DNA of 64,000 nt from Paracoccaceae bacterium (GTDB lineage Bacteria > Pseudomonadota > Alphaproteobacteria > Rhodobacterales > Rhodobacteraceae). Below, in pieces: positions 37,917 to 46,983 of the stretch. The stretch is from contig JANQRL010000046.1 of the NCBI GenBank assembly GCA_028284605.1, positions 1-64,000 on the forward strand. The letters run 5' to 3'. How positions within the stretch are numbered: position 1 is the first letter of the stretch; each line of letters begins with the position of its first letter. The position numbers and the translations under genes are program-made. Below the pieces are notes generated by a model, which saw nothing but the letters and a program-made list of their open reading frames with translations, was not told where the DNA came from and did no database searches.

Positions 37917-38087
37917 TCAGCGGCGCGCCTGGGCTTTCAACCCGTCGATGGCGGCGAGGGTCAGGTCGCGATGCACCGCAACGCGCTGGCGCCGCAGCTC
38001 GCCACCGAACATCTCTGCGCCGGCCCGGTTCTGGGCATAGGCCGCATAATGGTGCAGGGCGAAGAGGGCGAGTTTCAGGGGATTCAC
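37917..38087 (-). CDS. 56-residue small protein with GTG start
   Basis: The ORF starts at GTG 38087, 7 nt after a strong GGAGGG site, and encodes NPLKLALFALHHYAAYAQNR, a short MFGGELRRQRVAVHRDLTL part and a basic end (AQARR). It has an amphipathic N-terminal helix with two His and several aromatics, plus a basic C-terminal half. The stop is 6 bp from the convergent kinase gene stop. No named family recognised, but the site and composition argue for a real gene. Confidence 0.65.
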   Translation of the reverse strand: MNPLKLALFALHHYAAYAQNRAGAEMFGGELRRQRVAVHRDLTLAAIDGLKAQARR

Positions 38088-38205
38088 GGCGTTCCCTCCG
38101 GTTGGAGACTGCCTCTCTATTACGTGCAGAAGAGCATTTCGGTTTCGTAAACCATGAGGCGCGGATCGGCGCTCCGAGGAGCCAGTGTGGCTCTGGTGTG
38201 CCGAT

Positions 38206-38282
38206 TGGTAGGCCCGGAGGGACTCGAACCCCCAACCAAAGCGTTATGAGCGCTCTGCTCTAACCAATTGAGCTACAGGCCC
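38206..38282 (-). tRNA. tRNA with CAT anticodon (elongator Met, or Ile2 read by lysidine)
   Basis: A complete 77-nt cloverleaf on the minus strand: acceptor GGGCCTG pairing with CGGGCCT through two G-U pairs, anticodon loop CTCATAA with a GAGCG/CGCTT stem, T-loop GTTCGAGTC, and an encoded CCA end. It is not an initiator. Separating elongator tRNA-Met from tRNA-Ile2 (TilS substrate) needs comparison with the other CAT tRNAs of the genome. Confidence 0.93.
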
Positions 38283-38292
38283 GCCCGCCGCC

Positions 38293-38320
38293 TTGGTAGC
38301 AGCCGGGTGCCGCCGGTCAA
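38293..38320 (-). promoter_or_regulatory. Putative promoter of the CAT tRNA
   Basis: On the minus strand, TTGACC (38320-38315) is followed after 16 nt by TACCAA (38298-38293), 10 bp before the tRNA. The -35 matches at five positions; the -10 is weak. Confidence 0.4.
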
Positions 38321-38373
38321 GCGGCGTTGCGCGGCCCCGGCCTTTGGGTTAGGCCGCGCGAAAGGGGGTGCCG

Positions 38374-39417
38374 ATGACGCGCAGGAACGGCCTGACCTAT
38401 GCCGATGCCGGGGTCGATATCGCCGCCGGCAATGCCCTGGTGAACCGGATCGGGCCGGCGGCGGCGCGCACCCATCGCCCCGGCGCGATGGCCGGGCTCG
38501 GCGGGTTCGGCGGGCTTTTCGATCTCAAGGCGGCTGGGTTTGCGGACCCCGTTCTGGTGGCCGCGACAGATGGGGTGGGGACCAAGCTCCGCATCGCCAT
38601 CGATACCGGCCATGTCGGCGGCGTCGGCATCGATCTGGTGGCGATGTGCGTGAACGACCTTGTGTGTCAGGGTGCAGAACCTTTGTTTTTTCTGGATTAT
38701 TTTGCGACCGGGACCTTGGAGGTGGAACGCGCCGCCGAGGTGGTCGAGGGCATCGCCGAGGGCTGCGCGGCTGCCGGCTGCGCCCTGATCGGCGGCGAGA
38801 CGGCGGAAATGCCGGGAATGTATCCGGCGGGGGATTTCGATCTTGCCGGGTTCGCGGTGGGCGCGATGGAGCGCGGCGCGGCGTTGCCGGCCGGAGTGAC
38901 GGCGGGGGATGTCCTGCTGGGGTTCGGCTCCGACGGGGTCCATTCCAACGGCTTCAGTCTGGTGCGGCGGGTCGTGGAACAGGCCGGCCTCGGCTGGGAC
39001 GCCCCGGCGCCCTTTGCGGAGGGCGCGCTCGGGGCGGCGCTGCTGACCCCGACCCGGCTCTATGTCCGGCCCGCGCTGGCGGCGATCCGGGCCGGCGGGG
39101 TGCGGGGGCTCGCCCATATCACCGGCGGCGGGCTCACCGAGAACCTGCCCCGGGTCCTGCCCGAGGGGCTCGGCGCGGAGATCGATCTGTCGGCCTGGGC
39201 GCTGCCGCCGGTCTTCGGCTGGCTCGCAGGGCAGGGCGGGATCGCGCGGGACGAACTCCTCAAGACCTTCAATTGCGGGATCGGCATGGTCGCGGTGGTG
39301 AGCGCCGAGCGCGCCGATACGCTGGCCGACCTGCTCGCCGCCGAAGGCGAGATTGTCCACCGGCTCGGCCATGTGACCGAGGGCGCGGGGCTACGCTACA
39401 CCGGCGCCTGGGCGTGA
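38374..39417 (+). CDS. purM: Phosphoribosylformylglycinamidine cyclo-ligase (AIR synthetase)
   Basis: A 347-residue enzyme closing the imidazole ring in purine synthesis. The start [44 protein letters not shown] and [18 protein letters not shown] are diagnostic. AAGGGGG lies 5 nt before ATG 38374; a GTG six bases earlier lies within that site and was rejected. purN overlaps its stop. Confidence 0.96.
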   Translation: MTRRNGLTYADAGVDIAAGNALVNRIGPAAARTHRPGAMAGLGGFGGLFDLKAAGFADPVLVAATDGVGTKLRIAIDTGHVGGVGIDLVAMCVNDLVCQGAEPLFFLDYFATGTLEVERAAEVVEGIAEGCAAAGCALIGGETAEMPGMYPAGDFDLAGFAVGAMERGAALPAGVTAGDVLLGFGSDGVHSNGFSLVRRVVEQAGLGWDAPAPFAEGALGAALLTPTRLYVRPALAAIRAGGVRGLAHITGGGLTENLPRVLPEGLGAEIDLSAWALPPVFGWLAGQGGIARDELLKTFNCGIGMVAVVSAERADTLADLLAAEGEIVHRLGHVTEGAGLRYTGAWA

Positions 39418-40001
39418 TCCGCGTCGCGATCCTGATTTCCGGGTCCGGGTCGAACATGGAGGCCCTCGTTCGCTCGATGACCGGGGACCACCCGGCGCGA
39501 CCGGTTCTGGTCCTGTCGAACGTGCCGGCGGCCGGGGGGCTGGCGAAGGCAGAGGCTCTGGACGTGCCGGTCCACACCGTCGATCATCGGAAATATCCAA
39601 GAGATCGCCGTACATTCGAGGTCGAACTGCGCAGAAATGTTGAAAATATGCAATCGGATCTGATCTGCCTCGCCGGCTTCATGCGCATCCTGACGGCGGA
39701 TTTCATCGCCGGTTACGAAGGCCGCATCCTCAATATCCACCCGTCGCTCTTGCCGAAGTACCGGGGTCTCGACACCCATGCCCGGGCGCTCGCCGCCGGG
39801 GATGCCGAGCACGGCTGCACTGTCCATGAAGTCACCGCCGATCTCGACGACGGTCCGATCCTCGGCCAGGCCCGGCTGCCGATTGAGCCCGGCGATACGC
39901 CCGAAAGCCTCGCCGCGCGCCTCCTCCCCCTGGAACACCGGCTCTACCCCGCGGTCCTGCGCCGGGTGGCCGACGGCAACCGGGAGCCGCTCTATCTCTG
40001 A
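39414..40001 (+). CDS. purN: Phosphoribosylglycinamide formyltransferase (GART)
   Basis: A 195-residue enzyme transferring a formyl group from 10-formyl-THF to GAR. The start is GTG 39414 in a GTGA overlap with purM, giving [35 protein letters not shown] contains the catalytic His, and ADLDDGPIL the catalytic Asp. No ATG precedes the conserved N-terminus. Confidence 0.95.
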   Translation: MIRVAILISGSGSNMEALVRSMTGDHPARPVLVLSNVPAAGGLAKAEALDVPVHTVDHRKYPRDRRTFEVELRRNVENMQSDLICLAGFMRILTADFIAGYEGRILNIHPSLLPKYRGLDTHARALAAGDAEHGCTVHEVTADLDDGPILGQARLPIEPGDTPESLAARLLPLEHRLYPAVLRRVADGNREPLYL

Positions 40002-40064
40002 CCCTTTCCTCTCTCCGGGCCTTCGCCTATGACGGGAAACCGGGCCGAGCAGCGAAGATCGCAG

Positions 40065-41222
40065 ATGAAAACCCTCACGACGACCGACGACCTTGCCAAG
40101 TACTGCGCCCGCGCCGCGGACCATCCCTACGTCACCGTCGACACCGAGTTCCTGCGCGAACGGTCCTATTACTCGAAGCTTTGCCTTGTGCAGCTCGCCT
40201 ATCCGGGCGGTCACGAGGACGATGCGGTGCTGGTCGACCCGCTTCAGGGCGATCTGTCGCTGGAGCCGCTCTATGCGCTCTTCCGCGACCCCGGCGTGGT
40301 GAAGGTGTTCCATGCCGCGCGGCAGGACATTGAGATTTTCTATGTCGATGCCGGGCTGATCCCCGAGCCGCTCTTCGACACGCAGGTCGCGGCGATGGTC
40401 TGCGGCTTCGGCGAGCAGGTCGGTTACGAGACGCTGGTGCGCAAGGTGGCGCGGGCGGGCCTCGACAAATCGAGCCGCTTCACCGACTGGTCGCGGCGCC
40501 CGCTCTCGGAGGCGCAGAAGACCTATGCGCTCGCGGACGTGACCCATCTGCGGGTTATCTATGAGCATCTGGCGGCGGAGCTGGCGCAGTCGGGCCGGGC
40601 GAAATGGGTGGCCGAGGAGATGGCGACGCTCCGCGATCCGGCGACCTACCGCACCGACCCGGCGGAGGCCTGGCAGCGGATCAAGACGCGCAATTCCTCG
40701 CCCCGCTTCCTCGCCATCGTACGGGAACTGGCGCGGTTCCGCGAGGGTTATGCCCAGTCGCGCAACGTGCCGCGCAACCGGGTCTACAAGGATGATGCGC
40801 TGCTGGAACTGGCCTCGACGAAGCCGCGGGATGCCGGGGAGCTTGGGCGGTCTCGGCTGCTCCTGCGCGAGGCCCGGAAGGGCGAGGTTGCCGAGGGCAT
40901 CCTGGCCGCGATCCACGCCGGACTCGAGGCCGATCCCGACGACCTGCCGCGCCCGGACCGGTCGCGCGAACGGCTCCAGGTGAACCCGGCGCTGGCAGAC
41001 CTCTTGCGGGTCCTGCTGAAGGGGAAGGCCGAGGGCGCCGGCGTGGCCCAGAAGTTGATCGCCACCGCCGCCGATCTCGACCTGATCGCCGCCGGCCAGC
41101 GCGACCTGCCGTCGCTGAAGGGCTGGCGGGCGGAGGTCTTCGGCAAGGACGCCCTGGCGCTCTGCGACGGCAAGGTCGCGCTGGCGGTGAACGGCCAGGA
41201 CGTGGTGACGGTGCCGCTCTAG
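40065..41222 (+). CDS. rnd: Ribonuclease D
   Basis: A 385-residue 3'-5' exoribonuclease that trims tRNA precursors and other structured RNAs. The DEDD exonuclease motifs appear in order: TVDTEFLRERSYY (Asp and Glu), VFHAARQDIEIF (Asp) and YALADVTHLRVIY (Tyr, Asp). An HRDC domain follows (about 215-290). ATG 40065 (MKTLTTTDDL) is preferred over the upstream Met 40029. It is convergent with the dnaJ-like gene, 7 bp apart. Confidence 0.94.
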   Translation: MKTLTTTDDLAKYCARAADHPYVTVDTEFLRERSYYSKLCLVQLAYPGGHEDDAVLVDPLQGDLSLEPLYALFRDPGVVKVFHAARQDIEIFYVDAGLIPEPLFDTQVAAMVCGFGEQVGYETLVRKVARAGLDKSSRFTDWSRRPLSEAQKTYALADVTHLRVIYEHLAAELAQSGRAKWVAEEMATLRDPATYRTDPAEAWQRIKTRNSSPRFLAIVRELARFREGYAQSRNVPRNRVYKDDALLELASTKPRDAGELGRSRLLLREARKGEVAEGILAAIHAGLEADPDDLPRPDRSRERLQVNPALADLLRVLLKGKAEGAGVAQKLIATAADLDLIAAGQRDLPSLKGWRAEVFGKDALALCDGKVALAVNGQDVVTVPL

Positions 41223-41229
41223 GCGTGGC

Positions 41230-41859
41230 TCACTCCTTGAAGCTGCGCGACGCCTTGATCTGATCCCAGGCCCAGACGACTTCGGCGAGCTGTTCCTCGT
41301 GAGAGCGATCACCGCCGTTCATGTCCGGGTGAAGAACCTTGATCAACGCCTTGTATGCCTTGCGAATTTCCGGTTTGGTCCAATGGTCTTTCGCTTCCAG
41401 GATCTCGATCGCCTTGCGTTCGGTTGGGGGCAGGCGGCGGGTGCCGGTGACGGATTTGCCGGGGTTGCGGGTGGCGTTCTCGCCCAGCACCTGATGCGGG
41501 TCCTCGATGCCGAGTCGGGCCCAGGCCCGCTCCTCCGCGCTCTTCTTGAACGACTTCGTCGGCCGGTCCCAGACCCGATCGCGATCCAACTGTTCCTCGA
41601 TCTCCGCCTCCGTCGAGGTCTCGAAGAAATTCCACTTCAGGTTGTATTCGCGGGCGTGCTCCTTGCAGAACCAGTAGAACTCGTCGAGCGAGTCGGGCGA
41701 TTTCGGTGCCCGGTACTGCCCCGGCTTGGTGCAGCCCTCGTGATCGCAGACCCGCTGTGACGTCTCCACGGCGCCCGACATGCCCCGCCGTCCGCGCGGA
41801 TTCTTCTTCTTCGAGGCCGAGACGGAGATGTCGAAACCGAACGGATCTTCCTTGCGCAT
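41230..41859 (-). CDS. J-domain protein (DnaJ-like) with C-terminal J domain
   Basis: A 209-residue protein of the alphaproteobacterial DnaJ-like family beside bolA. An N-terminal part with CDHEGC and WFCKEHAREYN, perhaps a metal site, is followed by a C-terminal J domain: TKPEIRKAYKALIKVLHPDMN with the HPD motif that stimulates Hsp70. The start at 41859 (MRKEDPFGFD) was taken over a longer frame that runs into bolA. It is divergent from bolA across 73 bp. Confidence 0.9.
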   Translation of the reverse strand: MRKEDPFGFDISVSASKKKNPRGRRGMSGAVETSQRVCDHEGCTKPGQYRAPKSPDSLDEFYWFCKEHAREYNLKWNFFETSTEAEIEEQLDRDRVWDRPTKSFKKSAEERAWARLGIEDPHQVLGENATRNPGKSVTGTRRLPPTERKAIEILEAKDHWTKPEIRKAYKALIKVLHPDMNGGDRSHEEQLAEVVWAWDQIKASRSFKE

Positions 41860-41932
41860 CGGAGCACCTTTCTTCGTCGGACAGCGGAGTTTAAACCCGA
41901 TCCCGGGAGATTGAAGAGGCGAGGCGAAAATA

Positions 41933-42187
41933 ATGGGGCTTGAACAGGAGATTCGCGACGCTTTGACCGGGGCGCTGGCGCCGCGGGAGCTTCGGGTCAT
42001 CAATGAGAGCGCGCAGCATGCCGGCCATGCGGGCGACGACGGCTCGGGCGAGAGCCACTGGCGCGTCGTGATCGCGGCGGACACCTTCGACGGGCGGAGC
42101 CGGATCGCGCGGCACCGGGCGGTCCACGCCGCATTGGGCGCCGGCATCATCGGGCGTATCCACGCCCTGGCGATCGAGATTCGCTAG
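41933..42187 (+). CDS. BolA family protein
   Basis: An 84-residue BolA-fold protein: LEQEIRDALTGALAPRELRVINESAQHAGH, then GESHWRVVIAADTFDG and RHRAVHAALGAGI. Members work with monothiol glutaredoxins in Fe-S cluster handling or regulation. The invariant His in RHRAVH is present. Its TAG is immediately followed by the stop of the DUF4177 gene on the other strand. Confidence 0.92.
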   Translation: MGLEQEIRDALTGALAPRELRVINESAQHAGHAGDDGSGESHWRVVIAADTFDGRSRIARHRAVHAALGAGIIGRIHALAIEIR

Positions 42188-42667
42188 CTACTCGGCGGCG
42201 ACGTTGTCACGGGGCCGGTCGGGGCGGTCAGGGCGCGCCGGAAAACCGTCCGCCCCGGTCCTATCCGCTTCATCGGCGTCATCGAGCGTCGGCACCGGTT
42301 GCGCGTCCGCCTGCAGGTCCGGCTTGACGGGCGCGGGCGACAGCGGCTCTGCCAGGAGCTTCGGTTCGCCCGGCATGTCCCGGGCATCGGTGATCGCGGC
42401 GACGGGCATCGCCGGGGTCTCCTCGGCCTCCTCGTCGAGGGGACGGCGGAACACCAGCATATTCTGAAAGACCGTGGTCCGGCCGGTCAGTCCCTGACGC
42501 TCTTCAGCGGGCAGGCAATCGGTGCGCTGGTACTCCCAGCCCTCCGCGCCAAGCTCGTTCATCACGGTCTGAAGCGCATTGGCGAAGCGCGCCTCGGACC
42601 CCTTGACCCCCTTGCCGCGCAGTCCCTTCTTCGGCGCCGGGACGACCTTGTATTCGAAACGTTGCAT
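42188..42667 (-). CDS. DUF4177-like protein
   Basis: A 159-residue protein. The N-terminal half (MQRFEYKVVPAPKKGLRGKG, then LQTVMNELGAEGWEYQRTD and TVFQNMLVFRRP) matches the DUF4177 pattern. The C-terminal 80 residues are Pro/Asp/Ala-rich and probably disordered. Function unknown. Upstream lies a 322-bp gap with two palindrome pairs separating it from gatB. Confidence 0.82.
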   Translation of the reverse strand: MQRFEYKVVPAPKKGLRGKGVKGSEARFANALQTVMNELGAEGWEYQRTDCLPAEERQGLTGRTTVFQNMLVFRRPLDEEAEETPAMPVAAITDARDMPGEPKLLAEPLSPAPVKPDLQADAQPVPTLDDADEADRTGADGFPARPDRPDRPRDNVAAE

Positions 42668-42818
42668 CGCACCACTCGGCAGCTTTCCGCCGAGACCCTA
42701 GCAAGGGCGGGTAGGGAATCAAAGCGCCTTCGGATGTTAGGGGCGCTCTGCGCCAATTGGATCGAGGGGACTGGAGCGCCGGAGATCGTCTTGCGGGCAT
42801 CCCGATCCGTTGGGCGGC

Positions 42819-42861
42819 CAAAACTCTTCGAAGAGTTTTGCCAGACCCTTCGAAGGGTCTG
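42819..42861. repeat. Paired TTCGAA palindrome element, copy B1
   Basis: Perfect palindromes of 22 bp (42819-42840, inner arm AAAACTCTTC) and 20 bp (42842-42861, arm CAGACCCTTC), centres 22 bp apart. It lies in the 322-bp gap between the 3' end of gatB and the 5' end of the DUF4177 gene, which otherwise shows no gene. Confidence 0.9.
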
Positions 42862-42928
42862 ATCCCGGACCACCTCCGCAGCCGACACCGCACATGCCGG
42901 GGCGATGACGACTTGGCACGGGCGGAGC

Positions 42929-42971
42929 GAAACTCTTCGAAGAGTTTCACCAGACCCTTCGAAGGGTCTGG
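42929..42971. repeat. Paired TTCGAA palindrome element, copy B2
   Basis: Perfect palindromes of 20 bp (42929-42948, arm GAAACTCTTC) and 22 bp (42950-42971, inner arm CAGACCCTTC), centres 22 bp apart and 109 bp after copy B1. It ends about 20 bp from the gatB stop. Confidence 0.9.
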
Positions 42972-42989
42972 CGACGCGGCCCGGTCGGC

Positions 42990-44501
42990 TTAGGCTCGGA
43001 GCTTCTTCGCCACGATCTCGTTCACCGCCTTCGGGTTCGCCTTGCCGCCGGTGGCCTTCATCACCTGTCCGACGAACCACCCCGCGAGCTTGGGGTTCTC
43101 CTTGGCCTTCTCGACCTGTGCCGGGTTCTCGGCGATCACCTTGTCCACCGCCGCCTCGATGGCGCCGGTATCGGTGACCTGACGCATCCCCCGGACCTCA
43201 ACGATCTCCGCCGGGTCGCCGCCTTCGGTATAGACGATCTCGAAGAGGTCCTTGGCGATCTTGCCGGAGATATCGCCCTGGGCGATCAGATCCAGGATAC
43301 CGCCGAGTTGGGCCGGGGAGACCGGGCTTTCGGTGATGTCGTGCTCTTCCTTCTTGAGCCGGCCGAAGAGCTCGTTGATCACCCAGTTCGCGGCGATCTT
43401 GCCGTCGCGACCGTCCGCTACGGCCTCGAAATAGGCCGCGCTCTCGGCCTCGGCGGTGAGCACGCCGGCATCGTAGTCGGTCAGCCCGAAATCGCTCACG
43501 AACCGCGCCTTCTTGGCGTCGGGCAGTTCCGGCAGGGCGGCGGCGATGTCGTCGACCCAGCCCTGTTCGATCTCCAAGGGCAGCAGGTCGGGACACGGGA
43601 AGTAGCGGTAGTCGTGGGCCTCTTCCTTCGACCGCATCGAGCGGGTCTCGCCCTTGTCGGGGTCGAAGAGCCGGGTTTCCTGCTCCACCGTGCCGCCATC
43701 TTCGAGGATCGCGATCTGGCGGCGCGCCTCATAGTCGATAGCAGCCTGAATGAACCGCATCGAGTTCATGTTCTTGATCTCGCATCTTGTGCCGAGATGG
43801 GAGAAATCCTGACTCTTCTGATAGCGCTCGTAATCCCCCGGCCGGCAGACAGAGACATTGACGTCCGCCCGCAGGTTGCCGTTCTGCATGTTGCCGTCGC
43901 AGGTGCCGAGATAGCGCATGATCTGGCGCAGCTTGCCGACATAGGCCGCCGCCTCCTCGGGCCCCCGTATATCGGGGCGCGAGACGATTTCCATCAGCGC
44001 CACGCCGGTGCGGTTGAGATCGACGAAGGACATATGCGGGTCCATGTCGTGGATCGATTTCCCCGCATCCTGTTCGAGATGGATGCGCTCGATCCGGACG
44101 ATGCGAGCGGTCCCGTCCCCCATCTCCACCAGCACTTCGCCCTCTCCCACAATGGGGTGGTAGAGCTGGCTGATCTGATAGCCCTGGGGGAGGTCGGGAT
44201 AGAAGTAGTTCTTGCGGTCGAAGGCGCTCACCAGGTTGATCTCCGCCTTCAGCCCGAGTCCGGTCCTTACCGCGAGCTCCACGCAACCTTCGTTGATCAC
44301 CGGCAGCATGCCCGGCATGCCCGCATCGATGAAGGACACGTTGGAATTGGGCTCGGCGCCGAATTCGGTGGACGCGCCGGAAAAGAGCTTGGCGGCGCTC
44401 GCCACCTGGGCGTGGACCTCAAGGCCGATGACCAGTTCCCAGTCGCCTTTGGCGCCCTGGATGACTTTCGGTTTCGGGGTCTCGTAGGTCAGGTCCAGCA
44501 T
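42990..44501 (-). CDS. gatB: Asp/Glu-tRNA(Asn/Gln) amidotransferase subunit B
   Basis: A 503-residue subunit of the GatCAB complex that converts Glu-tRNA(Gln) and Asp-tRNA(Asn) to the amides. The GatB core is clear: [51 protein letters not shown] and [13 protein letters not shown]. The C-terminal YqeY-like domain ends [17 protein letters not shown]. gatA and gatC are not adjacent. It is divergent from the SLT lipoprotein gene across 101 bp. Confidence 0.96.
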   Translation of the reverse strand: MLDLTYETPKPKVIQGAKGDWELVIGLEVHAQVASAAKLFSGASTEFGAEPNSNVSFIDAGMPGMLPVINEGCVELAVRTGLGLKAEINLVSAFDRKNYFYPDLPQGYQISQLYHPIVGEGEVLVEMGDGTARIVRIERIHLEQDAGKSIHDMDPHMSFVDLNRTGVALMEIVSRPDIRGPEEAAAYVGKLRQIMRYLGTCDGNMQNGNLRADVNVSVCRPGDYERYQKSQDFSHLGTRCEIKNMNSMRFIQAAIDYEARRQIAILEDGGTVEQETRLFDPDKGETRSMRSKEEAHDYRYFPCPDLLPLEIEQGWVDDIAAALPELPDAKKARFVSDFGLTDYDAGVLTAEAESAAYFEAVADGRDGKIAANWVINELFGRLKKEEHDITESPVSPAQLGGILDLIAQGDISGKIAKDLFEIVYTEGGDPAEIVEVRGMRQVTDTGAIEAAVDKVIAENPAQVEKAKENPKLAGWFVGQVMKATGGKANPKAVNEIVAKKLRA

Positions 44502-44602
44502 GGGGCTCTCCGGCGGCGGAACGTTGCCTGTCTAGGGCCGGAGCGTGGCGGCTTCAAGCCGCCCGGGGTGGCGCGCCGGGCGGTCCGGTTGTAGGAGGGC
44601 GC

Positions 44603-45178
44603 ATGTTTCGGATTGTGCCGCTCCTTCTGCTTCTGGCCGCCTGCGCCGCCCCGTCGGAACGGGCGGAGCCTCAGGCCTTCGTCTCGACCATGCGCTGGGA
44701 TCATCACGGCCAGTCTGACGCCTGGGCCGACGCGACAATGGCGGCGCTGCGCTCCCACGGCGCGCCGCTGCTGCAGACGGTGCCGGCCGATATCGATGCC
44801 TGGTGCCCAGCCTATCCCGAAGGGGGGGTCGAGGGCCGGGCGGCGTTCTGGGCCGGAATGCTCTCGGCGCTGGCCAAGCACGAAAGCACCTGGAACCCGC
44901 GCGCCGTGGGCGGCGGCGGGCGCTGGTTCGGGCTGGTGCAGATCGCGCCCGCGACAGCGCGCGGCTATGGCTGCGCGGCGCGCTCCGGCGAGGCGCTGAA
45001 GGACGGTCCGGCGAACCTCTCCTGCGCTGTCCGGATCGCCGCCGTGACCGTACCGCGGGATGGGGTGGTCAGCGCCGGCATGCGCGGTCTGGCCGCCGAT
45101 TGGGGCCCGTTCCATTCGTCGCGCAAACGCGAGGACATGCGGGCCTGGGTCCGAGGGCAGAGCTACTGCCAGCCGTGA
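44603..45178 (+). CDS. SLT-type lytic transglycosylase-like lipoprotein
   Basis: A 191-residue predicted lipoprotein (LLLLAAC, Cys14). The lysozyme-like SLT core has LAKHESTWNPRAVGGGGRWFGLVQI (shown in part) with the presumed catalytic Glu in KHEST, then TARGYGC, NLSCAVRIAAVTV and a conserved EQSYCQP-like end. It would cleave peptidoglycan glycan strands in the periplasm. A paralogue with the same core lies at 45939. Confidence 0.85.
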   Translation: MFRIVPLLLLLAACAAPSERAEPQAFVSTMRWDHHGQSDAWADATMAALRSHGAPLLQTVPADIDAWCPAYPEGGVEGRAAFWAGMLSALAKHESTWNPRAVGGGGRWFGLVQIAPATARGYGCAARSGEALKDGPANLSCAVRIAAVTVPRDGVVSAGMRGLAADWGPFHSSRKREDMRAWVRGQSYCQP

Positions 45179-45187
45179 TCGGCCGGA

Positions 45188-45793
45188 TCAGCCCGCCACG
45201 AGATCGCAGTTCGCCGGGCGTAAGTCGACCCCGGTGATCCAGCCGGAGAGCAGCAGATCGCCATCCGGCTCGGTCCAGATGTCGACGAATCCCCAGCCGG
45301 GCACGTTGGTGAAGTAGGTCGTCACGACCGATTGCCCGGTCCGTGCCGTGCCGAGGACCGGCGCTGAGTCAGAGGCGCCCGACCGGACAGGAAAATCGGG
45401 GCCACGATAGCCCCAGCAGGCATAGCCGCCCACGTAGTCAGGTACCGGCAGGTCGCTGAAGCGGGAGTAGTGGGCGTGAACCTCGCGCATGGCCGCGCTG
45501 GGCGGGCGCGACGTGTCGATCCGGCAGCCGATATGGGCTTCGCCCTCGCGGGCGAAACCGACCGCCTCGGCGAGCCGCGGCGGCGGGGTCGGGCCGGAAA
45601 TCGTGCAGTCGGAATTGTCGAAGAGCATCTGCCCGGCAGTCGAACTGAAGCAATGGCCCAACCGGTCCATGATCAGGTTTCGCAGAACCCAGGCCTCGGC
45701 ACAGAAATCCGCCGCCTCGGCGGCCTGCGGCAGGGGCGCCACGAAAGCGAGCGCGGCGACGAGAGAAAGGCTTGGCCGGCGCGTTGTGACCAT
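45188..45793 (-). CDS. Exported DUF4453/YARHG-like protein with SH3-like C-terminus
   Basis: A 201-residue exported protein (signal SLVAALAFVAPLPQAAEA). The first half has FCAEAWVLRNLIMDRLGHCF and GQMLFDNSDC, the spacing of the YARHG/DUF4453 group. The second half (PVRSGASDSAPVLGTARTG, then GWGFVDIWTEPDG) resembles a bacterial SH3 cell-wall-binding fold. It sits between two transglycosylase genes, convergent with the first and divergent from the second, which supports a cell-wall role by context. Confidence 0.72.
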   Translation of the reverse strand: MVTTRRPSLSLVAALAFVAPLPQAAEAADFCAEAWVLRNLIMDRLGHCFSSTAGQMLFDNSDCTISGPTPPPRLAEAVGFAREGEAHIGCRIDTSRPPSAAMREVHAHYSRFSDLPVPDYVGGYACWGYRGPDFPVRSGASDSAPVLGTARTGQSVVTTYFTNVPGWGFVDIWTEPDGDLLLSGWITGVDLRPANCDLVAG

Positions 45794-45938
45794 TTCCGTT
45801 GTCTCCTCTTGGGTGTCGTCGAGAGATGATATCCTGTTGGGGAGCAGGCGCGACGGTGTCCGTGTTTGTCATCCGGGGTACTGTGACGATTTCGCGTGCT
45901 CTTGCAAATGCGACGTCTTGCCGGGCAAGGTCCGGGCC

Positions 45939-46781
45939 ATGTCTGCTGTCCTTCACCGGCTGACCGGGCTTCTTGCCTTGGTCCTAAGCACTATTGCCGT
46001 CAGTGTCGTCGCCGACCCGGCGGACCCCCTGCGGCCGATGGCGCGGGAGGATGCGCTCGCGATGCGGCTTGAGGCGGAACGCGCGGAACTCGGTGCGATC
46101 CGGCCCGAGGCCCGGCCGTCCTGGATGGTGCGCTATCCGGTGGTGATCGAGACCGAACCGCCGAAGGTGCGGCCCCGGGCCCGGGCCGCTGACCTGCCCG
46201 CCGCGCGCTGGCATTTCCGCGACGATGCCCGGCTCTGGACCCGCGCCGCGCTGTCGGCGATCACGGCCCATGGCAACGGACTCGAGGAGATCGTGCCGCG
46301 CGACATCGCCGCCTGGTGCCCGGGCTATCCCCAAGCGCCCGCTCATCTGCGTCGCGCCTTCTGGGTCGGTATGATGTCGGCGCTGGCCAAGCATGAGAGC
46401 ACCTGGCGGCCTGAGGCGGTGGGCGGCGGTCATCTCTGGTACGGTCTCCTGCAGATCTACCCCGACACGGCGCGTCGCTACGGCTGCCGCGCGCGGACCG
46501 GGGCGGCGCTGACTGATCCGGCGGAGAACCTCTCCTGCGCAGTACGGATCATGGCGGTGACGGTGCGGCGGGACAACGCGATCGCGGTCCATGACGGGCG
46601 CTGGCGCGGCGTGGCGGCGGATTGGGGGCCGATGACCAGCCGCGCCAAGCGCGCCGAGATGGCCGCCTGGACCCGGGAGCAGAGCTATTGCCAGCCGATA
46701 TCCGGCGTCTATGCCAGCCTCCGGCCCCGGGCCCGGCCACCGGACGGTCTCGGGGGTCGGCTGAGCACCCGGGGCGAGTGA
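45939..46781 (+). CDS. Exported SLT-type lytic transglycosylase-like protein
   Basis: A 280-residue paralogue of the 44603 product with a longer N-terminal region. A hydrophobic leader (LTGLLALVLSTIAVSVVA) is followed by about 90 residues of unknown fold. The same core follows: LAKHESTWRPEAVGGG, LWYGLLQIYPDTARRYGC, NLSCAVRIMAVTV and TREQSYCQP. It is likely periplasmic and acts on peptidoglycan. The start at 45939 gives the leader; the longer frame upstream is antisense to the DUF4453-like gene. Confidence 0.85.
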   Translation: MSAVLHRLTGLLALVLSTIAVSVVADPADPLRPMAREDALAMRLEAERAELGAIRPEARPSWMVRYPVVIETEPPKVRPRARAADLPAARWHFRDDARLWTRAALSAITAHGNGLEEIVPRDIAAWCPGYPQAPAHLRRAFWVGMMSALAKHESTWRPEAVGGGHLWYGLLQIYPDTARRYGCRARTGAALTDPAENLSCAVRIMAVTVRRDNAIAVHDGRWRGVAADWGPMTSRAKRAEMAAWTREQSYCQPISGVYASLRPRARPPDGLGGRLSTRGE

Positions 46782-46807
46782 GTTCCGCTTCGGCCGATCC
46801 GGGCAGC

Positions 46808-46850
46808 CCAGAACCTTCGAAGGTTCTGGCAAAACTCTTCGAAGAGTTTT
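46808..46850. repeat. Paired TTCGAA palindrome element, copy C1
   Basis: Perfect palindromes of 22 bp (46808-46829, inner arm CAGAACCTTC) and 20 bp (46831-46850, arm AAAACTCTTC), centres 22 bp apart. It lies 27 bp after the transglycosylase stop in a convergent gap. Confidence 0.9.
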
Positions 46851-46915
46851 CTTGGTCCCAAGGTGTCGGGCAGATCGCCGCTTGTACGTGCGGGCCGGTC
46901 CCCGCCCGCGGTGGC

Positions 46916-46958
46916 CAGACCCTTCGAAGGGTCTGACAAAACCCTTCGAAGGGTTTTG
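46916..46958. repeat. Paired TTCGAA palindrome element, copy C2
   Basis: Perfect palindromes of 20 bp (46916-46935, arm CAGACCCTTC) and 22 bp (46937-46958, inner arm AAAACCCTTC), centres 22 bp apart. It lies 107 bp after copy C1 and 25 bp before the acyltransferase stop. The CAGACCCTTC arm is shared with cluster B. Confidence 0.9.
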
Positions 46959-46983
46959 CCGCCAGCGCCCCGACCGACGGTCT

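Noticed and set aside
38206-38282. Initiator tRNA-Met
   Set aside because: The acceptor begins with a G-U pair and the anticodon stem lacks the three G-C pairs of initiator tRNAs.
39396-41312. 638-codon minus-strand frame
   Set aside because: Complement of purN and rnd, both of which have complete motifs on the plus strand.
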